Shown in pieces: positions 27,130 through 36,499 of a stretch of DNA of 64,000 nucleotides. The stretch covers positions 53,918-117,917 of the forward strand of contig NZ_JBNPMC010000005.1 of NCBI RefSeq assembly GCF_050313795.1, read 5' to 3'. The position numbers were made by a program, and so were the translations under genes. This DNA is from CAMBRQ01 sp945870325. Lineage in GTDB: Bacteria; Bacillota; Clostridia; Lachnospirales; Lachnospiraceae. The number at the start of each line of letters is the position of its first letter. Within the stretch, counting starts at the first letter, position 1. Under the pieces are notes generated by a model that saw nothing but the letters and a program-made list of their open reading frames with translations, was not told the DNA's origin and searched no databases.

Positions 27130-28290
27130 ATGATTCAAAAGACTATAGATAAAAGTGTACAATATTTTAAAAGACTTTTAAATAAAGTAGTTTTGTTAGA
27201 GAAGTCTATATTATATAAAGAGGGTACGGCTAGTAAAATTACGGTTACAGACGCGAAATGTGTTTTAGATAATGTATATAAACAGAATTCAAATTATGAT
27301 TTGGTTTCTAGAAGTTTAAAATCAGACGATAATATTAATTTGAGTGTAATTATTCCAGTATTCAATAGTGAGAAATATTTGGCAACCTGTATAGAATCAA
27401 TATTGAATCAACAAAGTAAATATACAATAGAACTTATTTGTGTAGATGATGGATCGACGGACAATTCGACACAAGTATTAGATCAATATTTGTCGTATGC
27501 TAATTTTAAAGTAGTGCATCAATCGAACAGAGGGATTTCTGCTGCTAGAAATCGAGGAATTGAAGAAGCATCTGGTAAATACCTATTATTTGTTGATAAT
27601 GATGATTTTATTGATTCGGATTTTGTGGAGAAGATGCTCAATAGAGCGTATGAAACAAATGCAGATATTGTAAAATGTGGATATCGAGCTTTTGTAAATG
27701 GAAAAAATGGTAGAAGATATATTGAAGATAAGGATGTTATGTTGCGAGATGATACACTTGCTAGAATTTATGAGTTTAATGGTTTTTGTTGGGGAATGTT
27801 GATAAGAAAATCATTGTTTGAGTTTGTTGAGTTCCCTACAGGATATTGGTATGAAGATATGTGCACTAGATTGATATTATATCCTCAGTGTAAAATTTTT
27901 GCTTATATAGGTCAAGCGATGTATCATTATCGTTTTCATAATAATAATGCTTCAAAGAATGTATGGAAGGCAACAAATGTGAAAGTTTTGGATCAGTTCT
28001 ATCTAACATGTGATTGTTTTTTTGTGTCGGAAAGAGCGAAATTTAAATACAATAATAGTCTATGTCTGGCATATCAATATGAAATTGGAAAAATGTTATA
28101 TGAACGTACAAAATATTTAGATGAAAATATAAGAGAATCTGTTTTTGTTCTCGCGTGTGAATTCAATGATAAATTAAACGATAAGTGTAAGAATTATGCG
28201 AAAAATGGGAAAAAATCGGAAAGAGTATTGAATCGTGTATTTGTAGCAAGAGATTACGAAAATTGGAAGAAAGTATGTCAACTAATTTAA
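27130..28290 (+). CDS. Glycosyltransferase family 2 with N-terminal extension
   Basis: 386 residues. The first 70 or so residues are an extension with no recognised domain. The GT-A domain follows: LSVIIPVFNSEKYLATCIES, VDDGSTDNSTQVL, HQSNRGISAARNRGIEEASG and VDNDDFID. The C-terminus has YEDMCTRLILYPQ, a common acceptor-side element. It is 13 bases after the previous gene. The 120 bases after it (28291-28410) contain no gene. Confidence 0.84.
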   Translation: MIQKTIDKSVQYFKRLLNKVVLLEKSILYKEGTASKITVTDAKCVLDNVYKQNSNYDLVSRSLKSDDNINLSVIIPVFNSEKYLATCIESILNQQSKYTIELICVDDGSTDNSTQVLDQYLSYANFKVVHQSNRGISAARNRGIEEASGKYLLFVDNDDFIDSDFVEKMLNRAYETNADIVKCGYRAFVNGKNGRRYIEDKDVMLRDDTLARIYEFNGFCWGMLIRKSLFEFVEFPTGYWYEDMCTRLILYPQCKIFAYIGQAMYHYRFHNNNASKNVWKATNVKVLDQFYLTCDCFFVSERAKFKYNNSLCLAYQYEIGKMLYERTKYLDENIRESVFVLACEFNDKLNDKCKNYAKNGKKSERVLNRVFVARDYENWKKVCQLI

Positions 28291-28410
28291 AATAAGCAAA
28301 TAAATATATTATACATAAAAAGGATATTAACTATCAGGATTTTAATGTTACTAAGACTTGCCGAAAATTAGTTTAATAATTGAACTGTTAATAATGTATA
28401 GATTGGTATT

Positions 28411-29232
28411 ATGATTATGAAAAAAATATCATTGGAAGAAATGCAGAAAATAGAGTTGGATATGTTGTTAATATTTGATCACATATGTAAGAAGTATTTA
28501 CTCCGCTATTATATGGATGGTGGTACTCTTCTTGGAGCTATGTGCTATGAGGGATTTATACCGTGGGACGATGATATTGATTTAAAAATGCCTCGTTCAG
28601 ATTATGAAAAGTTATTGACTTTGCAGAAAGAATTTCCAGATTATATTCGAATTGATGCACCGTCCAAGGAACATTGTGAATATACTATGTTAAAATTAAT
28701 TGATGATCGAACTGTGTTGAAAGAAAAAAGCGGTGGTATAGAAAAGATTACAGGGATTTATTTGGATATATTGCCTATGGATGGTCACCCGGATGATGAA
28801 GAGGAATGTAGAAAACATATTAGAAAAATGCAACGCTATAATTCCCTGTTTCATTTGTCGTTGGAGAGATTTGATACTATGAGGAAAGGTGATTCATTTG
28901 TATCGAGATGGAAGGGACTGATATATGACAGAATCTATACTCCATGGAAATTGTATCAAAAGATGACAGATGAAGTAAAAAAATATGATTATGATAGTTG
29001 TAAGTATGTTGGGCTATTGGTTGAAGGAAATCCAATGAAAGAACGATTCGCAAGGGAGTGGCTGGATAATTCTGTTGATTTGGAGTTTGAAGGGCATTGG
29101 TTTCCAGCTCCTTCAGAATATAAAAGGCATATGGAGATTTTTTATGGAGAGCATATTACAAAGCCGGAATATTTTCATAATTTGCCGATGATTTTGCCGG
29201 ATCATCATCATGAAGTATATTGGAAGGAATAG
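28411..29232 (+). CDS. LicD-family phosphotransferase
   Basis: 273 residues of the LicD family, nucleotidyltransferase-fold enzymes that transfer phosphocholine, or in related proteins other phospho-groups, to glycans. The core is YYMDGGTLLGAMCYEGFIPWDDDIDL (about 28-53), containing the G-G-x-L-L-G and D-D-D-I-D metal motifs. TGIYLDILPMDG follows at about 110. A phosphocholine or glycerol-phosphate type substituent on the polymer is likely, but no choline kinase or cytidylyltransferase (licA, licC) is in the window. No clear ribosome site precedes the ATG. Confidence 0.88.
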   Translation: MIMKKISLEEMQKIELDMLLIFDHICKKYLLRYYMDGGTLLGAMCYEGFIPWDDDIDLKMPRSDYEKLLTLQKEFPDYIRIDAPSKEHCEYTMLKLIDDRTVLKEKSGGIEKITGIYLDILPMDGHPDDEEECRKHIRKMQRYNSLFHLSLERFDTMRKGDSFVSRWKGLIYDRIYTPWKLYQKMTDEVKKYDYDSCKYVGLLVEGNPMKERFAREWLDNSVDLEFEGHWFPAPSEYKRHMEIFYGEHITKPEYFHNLPMILPDHHHEVYWKE

Positions 29233-29243
29233 AGGAGTTAGTT

Positions 29244-30254
29244 ATGGGATTTAATATTAGGCATATTAACAAATATTGGCGGTGGATAAAAAAGACAAAT
29301 GCACAATATAAAGAAAATAAAATCTTCTCTAAGGATTATGCCAGAAGATGTCTTGATTTGGATATTGCCATTTTGTTAAACAAGTCTGGAGATCAAATGG
29401 ATAAGATTGCGATGAGAAAGCATGAGTGGGTGCTAAACTATATAGAAGATAAATGTTCAGAAACGATTGCACGATATAGAAATATACAGGCACCTCCTAA
29501 TTTATATGAGTTGAATCAGGATATAAAAGTATGGAGTATGTGGTGGCAAGGAGAGGAAAATGCAGACAAGCTTTTTCGGATGTGTATTGACAGTGCCAAA
29601 AGGCATACCGGTCATGAGGTAATTACTTTATCAAAGGATAATTATCAGAAATATTTTGATATTCCGGAATATATCCTGAGAAAAAATAAAGAGGGTAAGA
29701 TTGCATTACAGCATATCTGTGATTTGATGGTAGTTTCTATCATGGCATCAGAGGGAGGCTTTTTTACAGGAGCTACCGTATGGTGGTCACAGGATAAAGG
29801 TGAGGAGTTTTTAAGAACACCGTTTTTTGTTTGTAAAGCAGAAACCGAGAGAAAGATGTTAATGTCTCGTTCTAGATGGGTTGGATATGTAATGGGTGGA
29901 AATAAGGAGTTTCCATTATTTGCATTTACTAGGGACTGTCTACTGGAATATTGGAAGAAATGTGACAAAGCAGTTGATTATCTTATGATGGATTACATCT
30001 TTGAACTTGCTTATCGAAATATTCCTTGTGTAAAAGAGGTCATAGATAATGTACCAGATAATAATTTGTTGCGTAATGAATTGATAAATGTTTTGGGAAA
30101 TGAATATAATCCTGAACAGTTTAAGAGATATACGGAGGGAGATACATTTCTGTATAAATTGTCCTGGAAATTCGGAAATAAAGATGAACAAACGGTAGAT
30201 GGTAAAGAAACAAATTATGGTCATATGCTTGCAGAATGCGGTGACAGATTGTGA
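29244..30254 (+). CDS. Capsular polysaccharide synthesis protein, GT32-like
   Basis: 336 residues. It resembles the Caps_synth/GT32-like family through the VWSMWWQGEENADKLFRMC block (about 98-116), the HTGHEVITLSKDNYQKYFDIPEYI stretch and ALQHICDLMVVSIMASEGGFF. In GT32-type enzymes the last block normally continues into a metal-binding D-x-D or at least one Asp; here it reads GGFFTGATVWW, so an acidic residue is missing at that place. Start 29244 follows GAGGAG. Function as an active transferase is therefore less certain than the family call. Confidence 0.72.
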   Translation: MGFNIRHINKYWRWIKKTNAQYKENKIFSKDYARRCLDLDIAILLNKSGDQMDKIAMRKHEWVLNYIEDKCSETIARYRNIQAPPNLYELNQDIKVWSMWWQGEENADKLFRMCIDSAKRHTGHEVITLSKDNYQKYFDIPEYILRKNKEGKIALQHICDLMVVSIMASEGGFFTGATVWWSQDKGEEFLRTPFFVCKAETERKMLMSRSRWVGYVMGGNKEFPLFAFTRDCLLEYWKKCDKAVDYLMMDYIFELAYRNIPCVKEVIDNVPDNNLLRNELINVLGNEYNPEQFKRYTEGDTFLYKLSWKFGNKDEQTVDGKETNYGHMLAECGDRL

Positions 30255-30262
30255 GGAAGATG

Positions 30263-30670
30263 ATGGATAAACCTTATATGTTGCAATTTCCTCAGCATGG
30301 GGATGAAAGAGGATGGCTTGTGGTTATTGAGGGAGTGAATGATGTTCCCTTTGACATTAAACGGATATTCTATATTTATGGGTCTGATGAAAGTGTTATA
30401 CGTGGCAGGCATGCGAATCGAAAAAGTGAATTTGTATTGATTAATGTCTGTGGTAGTTGTAAAGTTAAAACGAATGATGGTCGGGGAAATGAAGACATCT
30501 TTGTTTTAGATAAACCACATGCCGGAATATATATTCCAAAGTTGGTTTGGAAGGATATGTATGACTTTTCAGAGGATAGTATTCTGCTGTGTATGGCAAG
30601 TGAGTATTATGATCCCGAAGAGTACATACGTGATATGGATGAATTTCTAAGCGAAATGAGCGAGGTTTGA
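30263..30670 (+). CDS. FdtA/QdtA-type dTDP-sugar 3,4-ketoisomerase (cupin)
   Basis: 135 residues from ATG 30263 (GAGGA five bases upstream; the longest frame begins with GTG at 30251). The single-domain cupin matches FdtA/QdtA/WxcM-like enzymes, which isomerise dTDP-4-keto-6-deoxy-glucose to the 3-keto sugar. Visible are GDERGWLVVIEG, IKRIFYIYG and RGRHANRKSEFVLINVCG. The usual HAH of the active-site strand reads HAN here, which may alter catalysis. The next two genes encode an aminotransferase and an acyltransferase, the exact FdtA-FdtB-FdtC order needed for a 3-acylamino-3,6-dideoxyhexose. The dTDP-glucose synthesis genes are not in the window. Confidence 0.8.
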   Translation: MDKPYMLQFPQHGDERGWLVVIEGVNDVPFDIKRIFYIYGSDESVIRGRHANRKSEFVLINVCGSCKVKTNDGRGNEDIFVLDKPHAGIYIPKLVWKDMYDFSEDSILLCMASEYYDPEEYIRDMDEFLSEMSEV

Positions 30671-30671
30671 A

Positions 30672-31772
30672 ATGTCAGTTGATTTTGTAAAATTAAAAAG
30701 AACATATGATTTGTATGCGACAGAGTATGAACAGGCAGTGCTTCGCACGATGAAATCGGGTTGGTATATCTTGGGAACAGAATTAGATGATTTTGAAAAT
30801 AAATATGCTGAATACATGGGCTCAAAGTATTGTATTGGTGTAAATTCTGGTCTTGATGCTTTGATTTTGGCAGTGCGAGCGCTTGGTATTGGTTCAGGAG
30901 ATGAAGTGATTGTACCTGCCAATACATATATTGCCAGTGTTTTGAGTATTACGGAAAATGGGGCAACACCTGTTTTTGTAGAGCCGGATGAATATTTTTG
31001 CTTAGATGCAGATAAGATTGAAGCGGCTATTACAGAAAAGACGAAAGCAATTCTTCCGGTTCATCTATATGGGCAGGCTTGTGAGATGAGAAAAATCTGT
31101 GCAATAGCAGAAAAATATAATCTTTATGTAATTGAAGATTGCGCACAGTCTCACGATGCAACTATCAATGGTCAAAAGGCAGGAACATTTGGTACAATTG
31201 GCTGTTTCAGTTTTTATCCGACCAAGCCAATGGGAGCGTTGGGGGATGCAGGGGCATTATTGACCGATGATGAGAAAATAGCAAAAAAATTAAAAGCCCT
31301 GCGAAATTATGGAAGCGCTAAAAAATACATTAATGATATTGCTGGTGTGAATTCACGTATGGACGAAGTTCAGGCGGCAATTTTGAAAGTGAGTATGAAG
31401 CATTTGAAGGAAGGTAATGAATATAGGAATTGGATTGCGAGAAAGTATAGGAAAGGAATCTATAATCCATTTGTAAAACTTCCGGAATGTCGAGAAGAGT
31501 CTTATCATGTTTATCATGTATTTGCGCTTCTTTGTGAAAAGAGAGATGCATTACAAAAGCATCTGTTAAAACTAGGCGTTAAAACGCTGATTCATTATCC
31601 AATCCCGCCACATTTACAGCAATGTTATGGATATTTGAATCATATGAATGGAGAATTTCCTATCAGTGAAACTTATGCATTGCAGGAATTAAGTCTACCT
31701 ATTTATGCCGGCATGCCGGAGGAAGACGTTGATTTTGTTATAGAGGCGGTTAATTCATTTGAAGGAGAGTAA
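30672..31772 (+). CDS. DegT/DnrJ/EryC1/StrS-family sugar aminotransferase (FdtB-like)
   Basis: 366 residues, the usual size. PLP-dependent sugar aminotransferase with the cofactor lysine in SFYPTKPMGALGDAGAL (about residue 180), GVNSGLDALILAVRALGIG early on, and EDCAQSHDAT supplying the PLP-stacking and phosphate contacts. Position directly after the ketoisomerase indicates transfer of an amino group to C3 of dTDP-3-keto-6-deoxyhexose. The closely spaced start (one base after the previous stop) suggests co-translation. Confidence 0.88.
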   Translation: MSVDFVKLKRTYDLYATEYEQAVLRTMKSGWYILGTELDDFENKYAEYMGSKYCIGVNSGLDALILAVRALGIGSGDEVIVPANTYIASVLSITENGATPVFVEPDEYFCLDADKIEAAITEKTKAILPVHLYGQACEMRKICAIAEKYNLYVIEDCAQSHDATINGQKAGTFGTIGCFSFYPTKPMGALGDAGALLTDDEKIAKKLKALRNYGSAKKYINDIAGVNSRMDEVQAAILKVSMKHLKEGNEYRNWIARKYRKGIYNPFVKLPECREESYHVYHVFALLCEKRDALQKHLLKLGVKTLIHYPIPPHLQQCYGYLNHMNGEFPISETYALQELSLPIYAGMPEEDVDFVIEAVNSFEGE

Positions 31773-31776
31773 GAAG

Positions 31777-32298
31777 ATGGCGATTTATTTGCGTGAATTA
31801 CAGGATAAGGATGCCCCTTACATGTTAGAATGGATGCAGGATCCTTCTATAGCATGTTTTTTTCGATTTGATGCTTGGAATATGACAGAAAAATCTTGTA
31901 GAGACTATATTATGCATTCCAGGCAAGATGGAAGATGTAAACATTATGCTATTGTTGATGAAACAGATGAATATTTGGGAACTATTAGCCTTAAAGAGAT
32001 TGATTATGAGAAAAAAGAAGCCGAGTATGCAATAAGTACTCGAAAGAAAGTTCATGGAACGGGTGCTGCTTTGGATGCAACTCATCAGATATGGAAGATT
32101 GCTTTTGAAGATTTACAATTGGAACGGATTTATCTAAACGTGTTGACTGAAAATAAGCGTGCTAATGCCTTTTATATAAAAGTCGGATTTCAATTTGAGT
32201 ATTTGGAGAAGGATGCGCTTGAGATTCGAGGAGAGAAGAAGTCCTTGAATTGGTATGCTGTCAATCGTGTTGAATATATGGAGAAGAAAAATGTCTGA
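31777..32298 (+). CDS. GNAT-family N-acetyltransferase (sugar N-acylation)
   Basis: 173 residues from ATG 31777 (AGGAG nine bases upstream). GNAT fold: YLGTISLKEID beta strands, the acetyl-CoA pyrophosphate loop near KKVHGTGAALDA, and LNVLTENKRANAFYIKVGF. It most likely N-acetylates the 3-amino sugar made by the two preceding genes. Classical FdtC/QdtC enzymes are left-handed beta-helix proteins instead, so a GNAT in this slot is an alternative solution (inference). Its end overlaps the next gene by eight bases. Confidence 0.82.
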   Translation: MAIYLRELQDKDAPYMLEWMQDPSIACFFRFDAWNMTEKSCRDYIMHSRQDGRCKHYAIVDETDEYLGTISLKEIDYEKKEAEYAISTRKKVHGTGAALDATHQIWKIAFEDLQLERIYLNVLTENKRANAFYIKVGFQFEYLEKDALEIRGEKKSLNWYAVNRVEYMEKKNV

Positions 32299-33274
32299 TC
32301 AGAATGAAATAGCTGTCAGTGTTGCGGTTATCACTTATAACATGCAGAGATATTTGCCACAGTTGTTGGACAGTATTCTAATGCAGAAAACAGATTTTCG
32401 ATATGAGATTGTGGTAGATGATGATCACTCGCCGGACAATTCTAGAGAAATTTTGCTGGATTATCAGAAACGCTATCCAGATAAAATAGTGCTGTCACTG
32501 CGTGATTACAATGTAGGTGGTAGCCGTAATATGTATGGAGTATTGAAACAATGCAAGGGGAGATACATTGCAATTCTAGAAGGTGATGATTGGTGGGAAT
32601 GCGATGATAAATTGCAATATCAATATGATTTTATGGAAAAACATTCGGAATATGTGGGAATGTATTGTAATTCCTGGTGTGAATTAAGCACTACTGAGTC
32701 CATTCAGAAGGTGAGAAGAGATATAAAGGAACCGATGGTGTTTTCATATAATGATTTTTTGAATTACCATTTTTTTGATCGTTTGCCCAATAGTACCGAT
32801 ACTGCATTCTTCCGTAATTTTTTTCAGGATTCTCCAGAGGAGGAATTAGATGTCTTTTACAAAGCGCATAATATGGTGTGGGATCAGTCTTTAGCATTGA
32901 TATTATATGGGAAGGGAAAGGTGTATGTTGATCCGCGGCTGGTTAGCCACCATCGTACTATTGTGGAGAAAGGTGGCACCAATTATCAGTCAAGATATGC
33001 GGTAGAAGACCATAAAGTGTCTGATGCGTATATGTATGCCTGTCACGAAGAGTACATGGAACACGTATTGAAGCGTAATTGCCGTAAATTTTATAAAGTT
33101 CGTGGCATGCTTTTTGCAGAGGCGTTTTGGAGCGCGAAGAAGAGTGGGAAGGAAGAAGATAAGGAAAAGTATAGAGAGATTTGGAATCAAAGGAAGAAGA
33201 AATGGCCGCTTGTATGGTGGACTTTTTATTGGGGATGCGGTACGATTAAGAGAAAAATGAAAAAGAAATTATAA
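32291..33274 (+). CDS. Glycosyltransferase family 2
   Basis: 327 residues. GT-A motifs: VAVITYNMQRYLPQLLDSIL, VVDDDHSPDNSREIL, LRDYNVGGSRNMYGVLKQCKG and LEGDDWW, which replaces the usual D-x-D with E-x-D-D. These details match the WcaA-like branch that acts on 3-amino-dideoxy sugars and similar donors. It directly follows the three sugar-biosynthesis genes and may use their product (inference). The start overlaps the previous stop, with GGAGAAG upstream. Confidence 0.85.
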   Translation: MSDQNEIAVSVAVITYNMQRYLPQLLDSILMQKTDFRYEIVVDDDHSPDNSREILLDYQKRYPDKIVLSLRDYNVGGSRNMYGVLKQCKGRYIAILEGDDWWECDDKLQYQYDFMEKHSEYVGMYCNSWCELSTTESIQKVRRDIKEPMVFSYNDFLNYHFFDRLPNSTDTAFFRNFFQDSPEEELDVFYKAHNMVWDQSLALILYGKGKVYVDPRLVSHHRTIVEKGGTNYQSRYAVEDHKVSDAYMYACHEEYMEHVLKRNCRKFYKVRGMLFAEAFWSAKKSGKEEDKEKYREIWNQRKKKWPLVWWTFYWGCGTIKRKMKKKL

Positions 33275-33288
33275 TCAGGAGATAAATT

Positions 33289-34125
33289 ATGGAAAAGTTT
33301 GAGACAGTAGTTAAGCCCAAAACAGGCTGGTTTGATATTAATATTAAAGAAGTGTGGCAATATAGAGATCTTATTACATTATTTGTCCATAGAAACTTTG
33401 TTTCCCAATACAAACAGACAATTTTGGGTCCTGCATGGGCAATTATCCAACCTCTGCTTACGACAGTAGTCTTTACAGTAGTTTTTGGGTCATTAGCGGG
33501 ATTGGCTGCAGATGGTGTTCCATCGTTTCTGTTTTATCTAAGCGGTACAGTTGTGTGGACATATTTTTCAACATGTTTAACACAAACGGCTGATACCTTT
33601 ACGGGGAATGCAGGGATACTTGGGAAGGTATATTTCCCTCGTATTGTCATGCCAATATCCACAGTCATGACAAATCTGATCTCATTTGCAATACAATTTG
33701 CAATGTTTATTATGCTTTTGATTATTTATTGTGTCAAGGGTGCTGTTCATCCTAATGCATATATGCTTTTTTTGCCTCTGTTGGTTATTCAAATGGCTAT
33801 GTTGGGACTTGGAACAGGTGTGATAGTGTCCGCTTTGACTACAAAATATCGTGATTTAAAAATGTTGGTAAGTTTTGGAGTTCAGCTTTGGATGTATGCA
33901 ACTCCTGTTACTTATGATATTAATATTATTCCACAGAAATACATGGGATTATATATGTTAAACCCGATGACTTCGATTATTAATATTTTCAGACAGGCTT
34001 TTCTGGGAATTGGAAATATTGAAATTTCTTATTATTTAATTAGTTGGGGTGTTACATTGGTTATTCTATTTATCGGTGTTATAATGTTTAATCGTGTTGA
34101 AAAGACCTTTATGGATACCGTCTAA
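33289..34125 (+). CDS. Polysaccharide ABC exporter, permease (Wzm/TagG type)
   Basis: 278 residues with six hydrophobic segments. ABC2-type permease: the YRDLITLFVHRNFVSQYKQTILGPAWAIIQPL start is characteristic of Wzm/TagG, and MYATPVTYDINIIPQKYMGLYMLNPM is the conserved outer-loop region. It forms a dimer with the ATPase encoded next. It exports lipid-linked glycan made completely on the inner face. SD AGGAG is correctly spaced. Confidence 0.9.
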   Translation: MEKFETVVKPKTGWFDINIKEVWQYRDLITLFVHRNFVSQYKQTILGPAWAIIQPLLTTVVFTVVFGSLAGLAADGVPSFLFYLSGTVVWTYFSTCLTQTADTFTGNAGILGKVYFPRIVMPISTVMTNLISFAIQFAMFIMLLIIYCVKGAVHPNAYMLFLPLLVIQMAMLGLGTGVIVSALTTKYRDLKMLVSFGVQLWMYATPVTYDINIIPQKYMGLYMLNPMTSIINIFRQAFLGIGNIEISYYLISWGVTLVILFIGVIMFNRVEKTFMDTV

Positions 34126-34143
34126 TGTGAGGTGATAGTGATT

Positions 34144-35424
34144 ATGAGTGGCAATGAAACAATAATAAGCATAGATCATGTTTCTAAGGAATATCGATTG
34201 GGTGCAATTGGTGGGGGAACATTACGTGGTGATCTCCAATCATGGTGGGCAAAAAAAAGAGGGAAAGAAGATCCAAATGTGAAACTCGATAATGTCGGAA
34301 AAGCGGTTGATGGAAACACAAAATTTTTAGCACTGGATAATGTTTCTTTTGAAGTGAAAAAAGGCGAAGCATTAGGTATTATAGGTCATAACGGCGCTGG
34401 AAAATCAACCCTTTTGAAGTTGTTGTCCCGTGTTACAGCACCTTCCGTAGGAACAATCTCGTATAATGGACGTATTGCATCTATGCTGGAAGTAGGAACA
34501 GGATTCCATCCGGAATTGACTGGAAGAGAGAATGTGTACATGAACGGTGCGATTCTTGGAATGACAAAAGCGGAGATTAGCAGAAAATTTGATGAAATTG
34601 TCTCTTTTGCAGAGATGGAGAAGTTTATAGATACTCCTGTTAAGCGATATTCTTCCGGGATGTATGTAAAACTGGCTTTTGCGGTTGCTGCCCATCTAGA
34701 TAGTGAGATCATGGTTATGGATGAGGTGCTTGCGGTTGGTGATATGAAATTTCAGCAAAAATGCCTTGGAAAAATGGGGGATGCAGCGAATAATGAAGGG
34801 CGTACAGTCTTATATGTCAGCCATAATATGAATACAATTCGCCAGTTGTGTACCCGTTGTGTAGTTTTGGGTCACGGCAAACTGATTTATGATGGAGATG
34901 TAGATACTGCAATTAGTATTTATTCTGATGCCCAGAAAAAGATGGAGTACCATTATGATTATCGTAATATTCCAAGATCAGTCGCAAAAAGCCGCACACT
35001 GGAATTTTTGGAAATGGATATTTTAAATGATCCAAGTGCTCCAATTAAAGTTGGTGATGAAATACGTTTAAAACTAAGATGTAAGGCAAATGGAATGTGC
35101 AATAATATGAAACTTCGGTTTGAGATAGTTGCTTCGGACAATACAATAGCAGGAACTATGTTTACTGATAAAACTGTACGTATATCTATGGGAAAAGAAA
35201 AAGAAATCGAATTGTTGATTGATACTTCACATATGACTCCGGGAAATTATCGATTTGATATGCTTGCATTTGAGCAAAATGATTTTGGGGTACAAGATTT
35301 TGTAGATAAAGTTGAAGGTGCTGCACAGATTGAGTTGGTTCGAAAAAATGAAACAGATTTAGAATGGCTTCCTCAGTTTTGGGGACATACTAGGTTTAAA
35401 GACATAATCATTTCTGATTTGTAA
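34144..35424 (+). CDS. Polysaccharide ABC exporter, ATPase with C-terminal Wzt domain
   Basis: 426 residues from ATG 34144 (AGGTGA upstream; GTG codons at 34132 and 34138 are alternatives). The first 270 residues are an ABC domain: Walker A IGHNGAGKSTLLKLL, signature RYSSGMYVKLAFAVA, Walker B MVMDEVLAVGD and switch HN. The remaining 150 residues resemble the Wzt C-terminal beta-sandwich, which in known systems recognises the finished or modified chain end. A chain-terminating kinase or methyltransferase is not seen in the window. It pairs with the permease just upstream. Confidence 0.9.
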   Translation: MSGNETIISIDHVSKEYRLGAIGGGTLRGDLQSWWAKKRGKEDPNVKLDNVGKAVDGNTKFLALDNVSFEVKKGEALGIIGHNGAGKSTLLKLLSRVTAPSVGTISYNGRIASMLEVGTGFHPELTGRENVYMNGAILGMTKAEISRKFDEIVSFAEMEKFIDTPVKRYSSGMYVKLAFAVAAHLDSEIMVMDEVLAVGDMKFQQKCLGKMGDAANNEGRTVLYVSHNMNTIRQLCTRCVVLGHGKLIYDGDVDTAISIYSDAQKKMEYHYDYRNIPRSVAKSRTLEFLEMDILNDPSAPIKVGDEIRLKLRCKANGMCNNMKLRFEIVASDNTIAGTMFTDKTVRISMGKEKEIELLIDTSHMTPGNYRFDMLAFEQNDFGVQDFVDKVEGAAQIELVRKNETDLEWLPQFWGHTRFKDIIISDL

Positions 35425-35469
35425 GTGCTTTTAAGGAAACATTCTTTTTGTTTAATGAAAGAGGTAAAT

Positions 35470-36408
35470 ATGACTGAGATTAGTATAATTGTTCCAGTAT
35501 ATAAAACAGAAAAATATTTGGAAAAATGTATTGAGAGTATCTTATCTCAGACATTTACTGACTTTGAACTAATTTTGGTGGATGATGGATCTCCTGATAG
35601 ATGTGGGGAAATTTGTGATAAATATGCGCAAAAAGACAAACGCATCAAAGTCATTCATCAAAAAAATCAAGGGGTTAGTTCAGCACGCAATGTTGGATTA
35701 GAGAATGCTAGAGGCCAATATATCAGTTTTATTGATTCAGATGATTACTTGCTTCCGGATATGTATGAAAAAATGATGCCATATTTTTCAGAAAAAATTG
35801 ATGTCGTAATGTGCGGATTTTATGTTGAGAAGGAGAACTTGGGGAAGTTGGAAAAACAATTATCCACAAGTGAATACTTTTCAACTGAAGAACTGCTGTC
35901 CGAATTGTTTGGAATGCCAAACAGAGTGGCAGGACCTTGCTGGAATAAGATAATCAGAAGAACTGTAATAGGGAATAAAAGGTTTATAGAAGAGCGGAAG
36001 CAGGCAGAAGACTGGCTGTTTTTGATAGATTGTTTTCAGAATTGTAAAGGGGGAGTAAAACTCTCGGATCCTCTATATGTTTTTTGTGAACGTTCAGGGA
36101 GTGCATCACGAACGGAGGATATAGATACAATTTACGAACGTCTAGCAGAAAGCAACCCTGCTTCTATTAAGATAGCCAAACGATATTCAAAGGAACTTGA
36201 AGGAAAAGCGATTGATAAATATTTGGATGATTGTCTCTTGTATCTACCAGAATTGAAGAAACGTGGAAATAAACTACAGATTAGATATGAGAAGAAGGTT
36301 GGTTATATTAAATGTGGTATGATCAGACAGATGATACGTGCATTTTTTACAAATCTTTTATCAAAAAAGAAAATACTTAGTTATTTTTTAGAAATGATAA
36401 AATTGTAG
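35470..36408 (+). CDS. Glycosyltransferase family 2
   Basis: 312 residues from ATG 35470 (AGAGG upstream; the longest frame starts at the previous stop codon). GT-A motifs: SIIVPVYKTEKYLEKCIESIL, LVDDGSPDRCGEICDKYA, HQKNQGVSSARNVGLENA and IDSDDY. The C-terminal 50 residues are basic and hydrophobic. It belongs to the same EpsJ-like branch as the next GT2. Specificity is unknown. Confidence 0.86.
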   Translation: MTEISIIVPVYKTEKYLEKCIESILSQTFTDFELILVDDGSPDRCGEICDKYAQKDKRIKVIHQKNQGVSSARNVGLENARGQYISFIDSDDYLLPDMYEKMMPYFSEKIDVVMCGFYVEKENLGKLEKQLSTSEYFSTEELLSELFGMPNRVAGPCWNKIIRRTVIGNKRFIEERKQAEDWLFLIDCFQNCKGGVKLSDPLYVFCERSGSASRTEDIDTIYERLAESNPASIKIAKRYSKELEGKAIDKYLDDCLLYLPELKKRGNKLQIRYEKKVGYIKCGMIRQMIRAFFTNLLSKKKILSYFLEMIKL

Positions 36409-36499
36409 GATTAAACATATTTCTTGAAAGTTGTCGTTCTGGTGTAAAAACTTCTAAAAGTTCATCAATATGTGAATGAATGCTAGGAGGGATGATTAG

